Shown in pieces: positions 16,297 to 24,200 of a stretch of 64,000 bases of DNA; the first letter of the stretch is position 1, and every line of letters begins with the position of its first letter. The position numbers and the translations under genes were made by a program. Under the pieces are notes generated by a model. It saw nothing but the letters and a program-made list of their open reading frames with translations. It ran no database searches and was not told the DNA's origin. The DNA is from Actinoalloteichus hymeniacidonis (GTDB lineage: Bacteria; Actinomycetota; Actinomycetes; Mycobacteriales; Pseudonocardiaceae). The stretch is from the NCBI RefSeq assembly GCF_014203365.1, contig NZ_JACHIS010000001.1:3410001-3474000 (forward strand), in the 5' to 3' direction.

Positions 16297-17658
16297 TCAG
16301 ACGACACCGACCGCCAACAACACGTTCAGCACGATGAAGCCGGTGATCCCGGACAGCAGCGAGGCGATGCCGATGGATCGGATGCCCTGCCCCACCGTCA
16401 TGTTCGACAACGTGGTCGTCACCCAGAAGCCCGAGGAGTTCGCGTGCTTCATGATCTGGGCCCCGGTGGCGCAGGCCAGGTAGATCGACAACGGCGACAG
16501 GCCCAGCGTCTCGATCAACGGCTGCATGATCGCCGCGGCGGTCATGACGCCCAGGATATTGGAGCCGGTGATCGTGCAGACCGCCGCAGCGACCAGGAAC
16601 GGCACGAAGATCGGCGAGATCCCGACCGTCTCGATGCCACCGGCGATGCTCTCGGCGACCCCGGTCTCCCGGATGATCTGTGCCAACGCACCGCCGACAC
16701 CGGTCACCGCGATCGGCATCGCGGCCAGCTTCAAGCCCTGCTCGAACGCATCCGACAGGATCTCCTTGCTGTGCCAACGGCGCCCGAACAGCGGCAGGGC
16801 CGAGATACAACCCAGGAAGAGCGCCACCACCGGTTCACCGACGAAGCCGAGGATCTGCCCCGCCGTGGACTCCGCGCCCAGCACCGGCACCAGGAAGGAC
16901 GCCAGGATGATGATCGAGATGGGGAACAGGACCGGGATCAACGACAGGGTCAGGCTGGTCTTGGGCTTGGTGTCCACGCTCGTCCCGGTGCCCCCGGAAC
17001 CCGTCGCATCGGTGCCCAGGTCGGCGATGTACTCCGGCTTGGGGTCGACGTGCGTCTTGGTCCGCAGCAGGTAGAGCGTCGCGACGATGATGCCGGGGAA
17101 ACCGACGACGAAGCCCCAGAGCAGTGCCTCTCCGATCTCGACGCCGAGCAGCGAGGTCGCCGCCAACGGGCCGGGTCCGGGGGGCATCGTGGAGGTGAAG
17201 ACGTAGGCGCCGATGTAGAGGATTGGGCCGAGCTTCATCATCGAGATGCCGGTCTTGTGCGCCATCACCGAGACGATCGGGATGAGCATCAACACCACGG
17301 TATCGGCGATCAAGGGGATTCCGATGACCATCGACGCCAGGGCGATGCCCCACGGCAGCTTCTTGCCCGGAAGCAGGCGTTCGGTCTCCTCGGTGATGCG
17401 CAGGGCCGCGCCGCCGAGTTCGAGCATCTTGCCCAGCACGCAGCCGAAGATCACGAGCAGTCCGACACTGGCCAGCGTCGAACCGAAGCCTTCCGTGACC
17501 AGCTCGATCGTGCCGAGACCGCCCATGCCCAGGGCCAGGCCCAACGCGGTGACGATGATGAACAGCGTCGGGACCGGATGAACCTTAAATTTGGCGATCA
17601 GCAGCACGAGAACCACGATCGCGATGCCGAACGCGGCGAGCGTGTAGAGATCCGACAT
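16297..17658 (-). CDS. GntP-family acid-sugar permease
   Basis: A 453-residue membrane protein of the gluconate:H+ symporter family, with about twelve to fourteen hydrophobic segments. Family features include the early VKVHPVPTLF-like region (KFKVHPVPTLFIIVTALGLALG), the GKMLELGGAALRI loop, TSTMPPGPGPLAATSLLG, and the C-terminal CATGAQIMKHANSSGFWV. These proteins import gluconate or related sugar acids. The gene is between the SAF-domain oxidoreductase and DeoR genes on the same strand, so it most likely imports the acid sugar catabolised by this locus. Confidence 0.92.
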   Translation of the reverse strand: MSDLYTLAAFGIAIVVLVLLIAKFKVHPVPTLFIIVTALGLALGMGGLGTIELVTEGFGSTLASVGLLVIFGCVLGKMLELGGAALRITEETERLLPGKKLPWGIALASMVIGIPLIADTVVLMLIPIVSVMAHKTGISMMKLGPILYIGAYVFTSTMPPGPGPLAATSLLGVEIGEALLWGFVVGFPGIIVATLYLLRTKTHVDPKPEYIADLGTDATGSGGTGTSVDTKPKTSLTLSLIPVLFPISIIILASFLVPVLGAESTAGQILGFVGEPVVALFLGCISALPLFGRRWHSKEILSDAFEQGLKLAAMPIAVTGVGGALAQIIRETGVAESIAGGIETVGISPIFVPFLVAAAVCTITGSNILGVMTAAAIMQPLIETLGLSPLSIYLACATGAQIMKHANSSGFWVTTTLSNMTVGQGIRSIGIASLLSGITGFIVLNVLLAVGVV

Positions 17659-17705
17659 GGGTCACCTAACTTGAGAGCAAGGAATTCGGAGCAGGCGGGT
17701 AGGGG

Positions 17706-19088
17706 TCACGGACGGCTGACGGCGAGCCCGTCCCGCCAGGCCCCGAGCAGGTCCTCGTCGTGCCCCGTGAGGTCGTCGAGGGTGATGAGTTCGCCCGCGA
17801 CGACGTCGCGCGCGAGGGTCGCGCCCGCCGCGAGGTAGAGGGGGGCGGTGTCGTCCGGCGCCTGCGCCGCGGGTAGCAGCACCGCCTGGACTCCGTCGAC
17901 GTCGTGGTGGTGGCCGCCCATGGTCAGCACGGTGCCGGCTGCGAGGTCGCGGTCGGCCCGGCCGGCGAGCACGGCGTATTGCCGGGGCGCGCCGCCGCCG
18001 GAGGCACGGCCGTGCAGCACGGCGGAGAGCAGCGTGATCGGCGTCTCGACGCCCATCAGGTGATAGGGCAGGTAGATGCAGGCGTACCGGCCGTCGCGGC
18101 TGAGAACGTGGCCCTTCTGCGCCAAGGTGGCCCAGGTGACGGGGTCGTGGGTGCGTACGACGGCGAAGACGCCGCCCGCGAAGCTCGCCTCCTCCGGCAG
18201 CCGTAGCGCACTGAAGACATCGACGACTCCGGTGCCGTTCAGGATGCCGCCGTCGGCGCGCAGTGCGTACACGTCGGCCAGTTCGGCCGTGCGGACGACG
18301 GGGTAGTGCAGGCTCTCCACGTCCGGCACGCAGCCGGTGCTGTTGGCGACCACCGACATCTCGCAGTGGTCGGCGGTGGCGCTGCGTCGGAGTGCGGCGA
18401 CCGCCTCCGCGCGGGCGGCCAGGGTGGCGCCGACATCGGTACCCAGGGTCAGCAGCTCGGCCATCCCCGGGGCGTCGATCGTCTCGTCGAGTTGGGTCAG
18501 CCGTCCGGTCTCGGGGTCGAACACCAGGTCGTATTCGCCGGATTTGCCGATCGCCACGATCTCCAGCCCCAGTAGCCGGGCCCAGCTGTGCAGGCCGATG
18601 AGGTTGGCAGGCTGGTCGCCGTCGGCGGTGGTGTAGACGAGTCCGTTTCGTTCGGCGAGTTGCGCGAGCGCCACGCCCGCCACCGAATCGACCTCCTTGC
18701 TGACCATGGCGACGTGCTTGCCGCCGGTCAGCGCATCGCGCGCCGCGGTGTGTCCGACGGCGGGATTGCCGGTGGCCTCGACGAGGATGTCGTAGGGCGC
18801 GGCGGTCAGCAGCGCGATGTCGGCGACCAGTGCCACCGCGCCGCGCTCGACGGCTGCTGCGGCCTCGGCAGGCGTGGTCGCGACGACGAGCTCGGACTCG
18901 GCGAATCCGAGTTCGCGGCACAGCTCGTGCAGGCCGGGAACATCGAGGTCGCAGAGCACGGCGGGCGCGAGTCCGGGCATCACCCTGGACTGTGCGAGCA
19001 GTGTGCGGGCGAAACCGCCCTTGGCCCCGGTGAGGGCGAACGTCACGGTCTTGTCGCCCGCAGCCGCGAACAGCAGCTCATGGTTCAT
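17706..19088 (-). CDS. SAF-domain NAD(P)-binding oxidoreductase
   Basis: A 460-residue protein with a homoserine-dehydrogenase-like Rossmann domain (TFALTGAKGGFARTLLAQ, then YDILVEATGNPAVG) and a C-terminal SAF-like domain (LYLAAGATLARDVVAGELITLDDL). Middle segments VAMVSKEVDSVAG and GDQPANLIGL are conserved in this group. A ribosome binding site GGGAGAA precedes the ATG at 19088. The gene is divergent from a four-carbon acid sugar kinase and followed by gntP and deoR, so it is probably the enzyme that oxidises the imported sugar acid before phosphorylation. Known pathways of this type use LtnD- or DenD-like dehydrogenases, which this is not. The exact substrate is unknown, and a role other than dehydrogenase is possible. 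Confidence 0.75.
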   Translation of the reverse strand: MNHELLFAAAGDKTVTFALTGAKGGFARTLLAQSRVMPGLAPAVLCDLDVPGLHELCRELGFAESELVVATTPAEAAAAVERGAVALVADIALLTAAPYDILVEATGNPAVGHTAARDALTGGKHVAMVSKEVDSVAGVALAQLAERNGLVYTTADGDQPANLIGLHSWARLLGLEIVAIGKSGEYDLVFDPETGRLTQLDETIDAPGMAELLTLGTDVGATLAARAEAVAALRRSATADHCEMSVVANSTGCVPDVESLHYPVVRTAELADVYALRADGGILNGTGVVDVFSALRLPEEASFAGGVFAVVRTHDPVTWATLAQKGHVLSRDGRYACIYLPYHLMGVETPITLLSAVLHGRASGGGAPRQYAVLAGRADRDLAAGTVLTMGGHHHDVDGVQAVLLPAAQAPDDTAPLYLAAGATLARDVVAGELITLDDLTGHDEDLLGAWRDGLAVSRP

Positions 19089-19181
19089 CGGTTCTCCCGT
19101 GCTCGCTCGGTCGTCGTGACCCGAGTGCCCAGACTTGCTGCCACGACGCAACAACGCACGCAAACTAGCCCCGGATTCACA

Positions 19182-19212
19182 TTGAAGTCAACATATGTAT
19201 CATTTCTTCACA
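19182..19212. promoter_or_regulatory. Candidate operator between the two acid-sugar arms
   Basis: An AT-rich patch in the 294-base gap between the divergent arms contains TGAAG (19183-19187) and CTTCA (19206-19210) flanking the perfect 8-bp palindrome ACATATGT at 19191-19198. It is a good candidate for the DeoR binding site and the divergent promoters. The rest of the gap shows nothing further except a strong ribosome binding site before the kinase. Confidence 0.4.
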
Positions 19213-19382
19213 GCCGGTGGTCATTCGATGGGCTCTCGACACCGAATGAGCAGGCTGGCGGGTTCTCCGTCGGGACGAGAGATCGTCATTGCCCACGGTC
19301 ACCGGTATCCGCGCCGCCGGGCGACCGCTGATCCCGCCCGCCGTACCGGCGCCCGATCCGACTCCCCGACCAAGGAGGTCGC

Positions 19383-20660
19383 ATGCCCCTGTTGGGCGCC
19401 ATTGCCGACGACTTCACCGGTGCGACCGACCTGGCCACCAATCTCGTCGCCCGAGGCATGCGCACGGTGGTGACGCTGGGCGTCCCCTCTCCCGCGGACC
19501 TGCCCGAGGCCGCCGATCTCGACGCCGTCGTCATCGCGGTGAAGATCCGCACCACCGAGGTCGAAGAGGCGGTGACCACCGCCCGAGCCGCCCTGCGCAC
19601 CCTGCGCGACCTGGGGTGCGAGCGGATCTACGACAAGTACTGCTCGACCTTCGACTCCACGCCGCAGGGCAACATCGGTCCCATCATCGACGCCCTGCTG
19701 GCCGACCTCGACGCACCGGGCACCGTGGTCGTGCCCGCGTTCCCCGACACCGGGCGAACCGTCTACCAGGGTCGACTGTTCGTCGGAACCGAGCTGCTCG
19801 AGGACAGCTCGATGCGCCATCACCCGTTGACGCCGATGACCGACTCCCGCGTCCGGCGACTGCTGGAGCCGCAGACCCGCCATGCCGTCGGAGAACTGGC
19901 GCACCCCATCGTGCGACGTGGCGCCGAGGCGGTGCGCGAGGCACTGGAATCGGAGTTCGCCGCCGGTCGGCCGCTGGTGGTCCTCGACGCGGTCGACGAG
20001 GACGACCTGCGCACCATCGCCGAGGCGACCCGCGATCTCCCGTTGATCACCGGCGGCTCCGGGCTGGCATTGGGACTCCCCCAGCCGGCCTCCTCCGCGC
20101 TGGCCGCGCGTCAAGCCGAGTCGATCCCCGTGGTCGACGGACATCGTGCCGTCCTCGCGGGCAGTGCCTCCGCCGCGAGCCGGGCCCAGGTCGCGGCGGG
20201 CAGGGAACTACTGCCCTGGCGCAAACTCGATCTGGCCGCCCTGCGCGCCGACACGACCGCCGAGGTCGACTCCATCGTCGAGTGGGCCCGAGCCCGCTGG
20301 GCCGAGGACCCACAACGCCCGGTGCTGGTCTATGCGGTCGACTCCCTCGCCGACATCGAACCGCCCCGGCCCGACGGCGGCGAACCGGCCTCGGCCCTGA
20401 TCGAACGCGCCCTCGGGCAGTGCGCGGCCGCCTTCTTCGAGCACGGAATGCGCCAGCTGGTCGTCGCGGGCGGCGAGACCTCGGGCACGGTGCTCACCGC
20501 GTTGGACGTCACCCGACTGCGGATCGGCGCACCGCTGTCCCCCGGCGTCTCCTGGGCCGCAGGCACCACCGGCGACGGCGACGTCGTCAATCTCGCGCTG
20601 AAGTCCGGAAACTTCGGCGATGAGGACATCTTCACTTCGAGCTGGGAGCGACTCGCGTGA
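19383..20660 (+). CDS. otnK: Four-carbon acid sugar kinase family protein
   Basis: A 425-residue kinase of the DUF1537/OtnK-DtnK family, which phosphorylates oxidised tetronates or related acids with ATP. The N-terminal domain begins LLGAIADDFTGATDLATNL, the hallmark of the family, followed by the IYDKYCSTFDSTPQGNIG substrate region. The C-terminal nucleotide-binding domain has LVVAGGETSGTVLTAL and PGVSWAAGTTGDGDVVNLALKSGNFG. The ribosome binding site AAGGAGG is five bases from the ATG. The downstream aldolase gene overlaps its stop by four bases. The symbol is by family and context (kinase plus decarboxylase); the true substrate may be 3-oxo-tetronate or another acid. Confidence 0.88.
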   Translation: MPLLGAIADDFTGATDLATNLVARGMRTVVTLGVPSPADLPEAADLDAVVIAVKIRTTEVEEAVTTARAALRTLRDLGCERIYDKYCSTFDSTPQGNIGPIIDALLADLDAPGTVVVPAFPDTGRTVYQGRLFVGTELLEDSSMRHHPLTPMTDSRVRRLLEPQTRHAVGELAHPIVRRGAEAVREALESEFAAGRPLVVLDAVDEDDLRTIAEATRDLPLITGGSGLALGLPQPASSALAARQAESIPVVDGHRAVLAGSASAASRAQVAAGRELLPWRKLDLAALRADTTAEVDSIVEWARARWAEDPQRPVLVYAVDSLADIEPPRPDGGEPASALIERALGQCAAAFFEHGMRQLVVAGGETSGTVLTALDVTRLRIGAPLSPGVSWAAGTTGDGDVVNLALKSGNFGDEDIFTSSWERLA

Positions 20661-21319
20661 CCGATCTCCGTCAGACCCTCGTCGAGGCAGGCCGACGCCT
20701 CGATGCACTCGGCCTGAGCCCCGGCACCTCCGGCAATCTCAGCGTCCGCGACGGCGACCGGATCCTGATGACTCCGACCGGGGTGTCCCTCGGCGAGTTG
20801 TCCGCCGATTCGCTGTCGGTACTCGACCTAGGCCGACCAGCCCCCCGGGCACACCTCGACGGGCCGAAGGCGTCCAAGGAGTTCCCGCTGCACCAGGCGT
20901 TGTATCGCCGCGACCCCGAGGTCGACGCGGTGGTGCACCTGCACTCGACCCACGCCGCCGCCTACTCCTGTCTGCCCGCGTGGTCGGAGCACAGCGCGAT
21001 GCCGCCGGTCACGCCCTACTTCGTGATGAACGTGGGGCAGTTGCCCTTGATCCCGTACGCCGCTCCCGGCGATCAGGATCAGGCGATGGGCATCGAGGAA
21101 CTGGACTTCCCGTTCCGCGCCGTGTTGTTGCAGAACCACGGCCCCGTGGTCGGCGGTCCCACGATGGATCGGGCGGTGGCCCTGGCGATCGAGATCGAGG
21201 AGACGGCAAGACTGCTGCTCGCCTTGGGCTCGCGGACCCCTCGCATGCTGGACGAGTCCGAGATCCGAGAGCTGACCGAGCGCTATCGCAGTCCGTGGAC
21301 CACCGCCGCCGCAGGCTGA
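20657..21319 (+). CDS. otnC: Class II aldolase, 3-oxo-tetronate 4-phosphate decarboxylase-like
   Basis: A 220-residue class II aldolase/adducin domain protein. It has the LSPGTSGNLSVRDGDRILMTPTG N-terminal phosphate-binding pattern, a catalytic-type acid region, the metal-binding histidines of VVHLHSTHAA and a third histidine in QNHGPVVGG. OtnC enzymes decarboxylate 3-oxo-tetronate 4-phosphate to dihydroxyacetone phosphate. It starts with a GTG whose GTGA overlaps the end of the kinase gene, so the two are translationally coupled and act in sequence. Related enzymes such as fuculose- or ribulose-phosphate aldolases have the same fold; the kinase partner makes the OtnC role most likely. Confidence 0.85.
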   Translation: MTDLRQTLVEAGRRLDALGLSPGTSGNLSVRDGDRILMTPTGVSLGELSADSLSVLDLGRPAPRAHLDGPKASKEFPLHQALYRRDPEVDAVVHLHSTHAAAYSCLPAWSEHSAMPPVTPYFVMNVGQLPLIPYAAPGDQDQAMGIEELDFPFRAVLLQNHGPVVGGPTMDRAVALAIEIEETARLLLALGSRTPRMLDESEIRELTERYRSPWTTAAAG

Positions 21320-21328
21320 GGACGGACT

Positions 21329-21368
21329 GGCCGAAGCTCGGGCCCTGCACCGGCCCCGGGCTTCGGCC
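21329..21368. terminator. Strong bidirectional terminator
   Basis: GGCCGAAGC (21329-21337) pairs perfectly with GCTTCGGCC (21360-21368), and the stem continues with a wobble pair and further G-C pairs. It lies in the 76-base gap between the convergent aldolase and MFS genes. Confidence 0.65.
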
Positions 21369-21395
21369 CGCAGGCCGACGCGGCGGTCGCACTCG

Positions 21396-22856
21396 TCACC
21401 CGGTCGGTTGGCCGGGCGCGGCCGACTTCGCGCCCGCATGCACCGCCATTCCCAGCACCAACGCGATCAGCGTCAACCCACCGAGCACCGCGCCGACCCC
21501 GGGGTAGCCGGCCAGGGACAGGCCCGCACCGCCGAGGGCCGCACCGATGAAGACGCCGAGGCTCATCCCGGCGGCGTTCACGGTGAGCGCGGCCCCGCGT
21601 TGGTTCTCCGGGCATCTGCGGACGAGCAGGCTGACCACGCAGGCGGCGATCACCGCGTGGGCCACGCCCAGCGCAGCGGTGCAGATCAACGCCGCAGGCA
21701 GCGAGCGGCTCAGATAGAAGCCCGCCATCGACAGCGTCGCGACCAGCAGTCCGAGCAGCAGCACTCGCTCGGTGAGCAGTGCCCGATCGATCCGGTTGGC
21801 GAAGCGACCGGTCAGCAGGTTGCCGACGAAGAAGGTCGCACCGCTGAGAGTCCACACGAAGGCGAACGGTCCCGGCGCCAGGTCGAATCGCTCGTCGTAG
21901 AACGGCGCCAGATAGGCCAGATATCCCATGAAGGCCGCGGTACGCAGTGCGGCGATCAGCAGCAACGGCACCGCGGTCCGAACGGCGGCCAACGCCCGGA
22001 ACGACGCGAAATAACCGAGGCGCGGCGCGGCCGAGGCAGCAGTGGCGTGGCGCAGCCGGTTCGATCTCAACACCAGCAACGCCGCCAGCACGACCGCGAT
22101 GACCGCGACGGCCAGCAGATTGCCCTGCCAGCCCCAGATCAACCCCGGCGCCACCACCAGCGGCGCCGCGAGCATGGCGGTCAACGACTGCGTCGCCGTC
22201 ACCAGGGTGGCGGCGCGCCCGGCTGCGGCCGGGGAGTCGAAGCGGTCGGCGGCCGCCGTGGCCAGTGCGGGGCTCACCACCGAGGTGGCGGCGCCGATGA
22301 GGAAACAGAATGCGACCAGCGCCGCATAGTGACCGATCGCGCCCAGCGCGGCGGCGGCTCCCAACAGCACCAGGCCGCCCGCTGCGGCGAGATCCCTGGG
22401 CATCCGGTCGATCAGCGGCGCCAACACGGCCCCGACGACCAGCGAGGCCAGCCCGCCGAGACCTCGGAGTCCGCCCATCTCCGCCACACTGGTGTCGGCG
22501 TAGGCCGCGATGGCCACCAGGAAGGTGCTGAACACCGTGAAGGGCAGCAGGCTGACGGCCGAGGCCACCAGCAGTGGCCACAGCACTCGGGCCATCCGCA
22601 GATCGCTCGGCACCCCTGCGGGTCGGGCGGACTCCTCCGGGGAGGGCTTCGGAGCCGTCGCAGCAGGTGAGTCCGCTGCCGCACCCGATGTCGAGGTCGG
22701 CCGATCGTTCAGCGCGTCGACCGCAGGTTGCTCGGCCTGCTCGATGGGCCCGTCCGCCCGCAGCGGTCGCGCCTGCACCTCGGCGGCCTCGGGCGGCGGA
22801 GTCCGCTGGGAGGTAGCGCGCGTTGCACCGATGCTCACGACCATTCTCGTTTCCAT
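21396..22856 (-). CDS. MFS transporter with long N-terminal tail
   Basis: A 486-residue major facilitator protein. About 85 residues rich in A, P, E and T precede the first membrane segment (RVLWPLLVASAVSLLPFTVF), which is long for an MFS protein and probably disordered in the cytoplasm. Twelve membrane segments follow in two halves joined by a basic loop (LVLRSNRLRHATAASAAPRLG). Phrases such as GGLRGLGGLASLVVG and CPENQRGAALTVNAAGMSLG are typical of DHA1-like exporters. The start is taken at 22856 (M-E-T-R) with GGAAG just upstream; 22844 is also possible. The substrate is unknown. Confidence 0.82.
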   Translation of the reverse strand: METRMVVSIGATRATSQRTPPPEAAEVQARPLRADGPIEQAEQPAVDALNDRPTSTSGAAADSPAATAPKPSPEESARPAGVPSDLRMARVLWPLLVASAVSLLPFTVFSTFLVAIAAYADTSVAEMGGLRGLGGLASLVVGAVLAPLIDRMPRDLAAAGGLVLLGAAAALGAIGHYAALVAFCFLIGAATSVVSPALATAAADRFDSPAAAGRAATLVTATQSLTAMLAAPLVVAPGLIWGWQGNLLAVAVIAVVLAALLVLRSNRLRHATAASAAPRLGYFASFRALAAVRTAVPLLLIAALRTAAFMGYLAYLAPFYDERFDLAPGPFAFVWTLSGATFFVGNLLTGRFANRIDRALLTERVLLLGLLVATLSMAGFYLSRSLPAALICTAALGVAHAVIAACVVSLLVRRCPENQRGAALTVNAAGMSLGVFIGAALGGAGLSLAGYPGVGAVLGGLTLIALVLGMAVHAGAKSAAPGQPTG

Positions 22857-23569
22857 TCGCTTCCGAGCCCGAGACAGCCGCCTGGCGACGCCCCGACTAT
22901 TCACGTGAGCACAACGGTGTCATAAGTGTTTATCCGCTGTCATATGCAGAACCCGCGATATCGCGGGTACCGGTGGTCGCCGGAGGCAGGCGGGCAGCGA
23001 TGCCGGCCGCGTCGCAGGTCAACCCGGACTGTCTCGGGCAAGCCGGGCGCTGCTCGGCCCGCCGCGCCCATCCGGTTGTACCCACGAATTCGAGGGTTTC
23101 CATCGACGAGTGCGCCAGCCATTCCGGAATTCCGCGATATGAAGAGACATCGCCAGCAGTGCACAATGCGGTGATCCGACGCGTTGAATCCCACTCGGCG
23201 GCGCTGGCCCCGCCGAATAACCCCGCCCTGATCGTGCGACCATCCCGCACTGGCGAGCCGTCCCGATCAGGCCCGGTCGGGCATCGCGATCGACTGATGG
23301 ATTCGGGTGTTCGGCGATTTCACACTGCTACGAGGGCCCACCGATCGGGGTCCCCTCGTCGGGTCATACACCGCCTAAGGCATTGACATCCGCCGCTCGT
23401 TATCAGACTGTTGCTATCAGTGACGGGTCGACTCGGTCGATTCTCCGGACCACGCATACCGGTGATGACTGAAGCGTACTGCTCGTGGTCACGCACCGGT
23501 CGTCGAGTTCTTCCGGAGAACCATTCCGTGCTCGTCACAATAACCCCACTAGGAATTCGAGGTGCTGAC
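22857..23569. other. Long intergenic region with an 18-bp palindrome
   Basis: No frame here looks like a real protein. It holds the perfect 18-bp palindrome ACCCGCGATATCGCGGGT at 22951-22968, near the MFS start, with an AT-rich patch just before it (22910-22945); this is a candidate operator for the MFS gene. Part of the motif, CCGCGATAT, recurs near 23132. TTGACA at 23383-23388 may be a -35 element for the muramidase gene. The remainder may be remnants of a lost gene. Confidence 0.4.
22951..22968. promoter_or_regulatory. Perfect 18-bp palindrome, candidate operator
   Basis: ACCCGCGATATCGCGGGT is a perfect inverted repeat without spacer, about 95 bp upstream of the MFS start. No regulator gene is adjacent, so the cognate protein would act from elsewhere. 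Confidence 0.4.
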
Positions 23570-24184
23570 ATGGCCGATCACGGAATCGACATCTCGCATT
23601 GGAACGCGGTCGACGATTGGCAGGCCGTGCACGGCGACGACATCGTCTTCTGTTCGCATAAGGTCACCGAGGGCGTCGATCACGTCGACGCCCAGGCCGC
23701 GCAGAAGATCCCGGCCGCGCGCGACGCCGGGATCGCGGTGGGCGGCTACCATTTCGCCCGCCCAGGCGACGTCGCCGCGCAGGTCGATCACTTCACCCGG
23801 CTGCTGACCGAGAACGACTTACTGACCGACGGATCCTTCGTACCGATGCTCGATGTCGAGGCCGCCGAACTCCGGGACGGCGCCGACGCGTTCGTCGGTG
23901 ACTTCGTCAACCGGTTCCGCAAGGCCGCAGGGGTCGGCCGCATCGCCGTCTACAGCAACCTCGACTGGTATCAGCACGTGCTCAAGCCCGACGGCTGGGC
24001 CGACGACGAGGTGTTCTGCTGGGTGGCCCGATTCAACGGCGATCCCGGCAATCCCGGCTGGTCCCACTCCCGGCTGGCGCTGCATCAGCACACCGACCGG
24101 GGCAGTGTGGCGGGTATCCCCGGTGGTGTGGACCGCAATGTCACCCTCGATGGCTTCGGAGTCGGCGATCTGACCCTCGGCTGA
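23570..24184 (+). CDS. GH25 muramidase-like glycoside hydrolase
   Basis: A 204-residue glycoside hydrolase family 25 domain, an N-acetylmuramidase that cuts peptidoglycan. The first strand carries GIDISHWNAVDDW with the conserved aspartate, the fourth strand MLDVEAAEL holds the D-x-E catalytic pair, and the GGYHFARPGD and AVYSNLDWYQH segments are typical. GAGGTG lies six bases before the ATG at 23570. There is no signal peptide and no cell-wall binding module, so the enzyme may leave the cell by a non-Sec route, by lysis, or act inside. It converges on the sugar-binding protein gene with only 16 bases between. Confidence 0.88.
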   Translation: MADHGIDISHWNAVDDWQAVHGDDIVFCSHKVTEGVDHVDAQAAQKIPAARDAGIAVGGYHFARPGDVAAQVDHFTRLLTENDLLTDGSFVPMLDVEAAELRDGADAFVGDFVNRFRKAAGVGRIAVYSNLDWYQHVLKPDGWADDEVFCWVARFNGDPGNPGWSHSRLALHQHTDRGSVAGIPGGVDRNVTLDGFGVGDLTLG

Positions 24185-24200
24185 CGCCGTGCCTGGCACG

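Noticed and set aside
16255-17838. A 527-residue plus-strand open frame over gntP
   Set aside because: It is antisense to the GntP permease, is rich in R, D, H and Q, and has no ribosome binding site or recognisable domain.
22930-23250. Small minus-strand frames of 84-106 residues in the long gap
   Set aside because: No ribosome binding site, no family-like pattern, and the frames overlap each other without one standing out.
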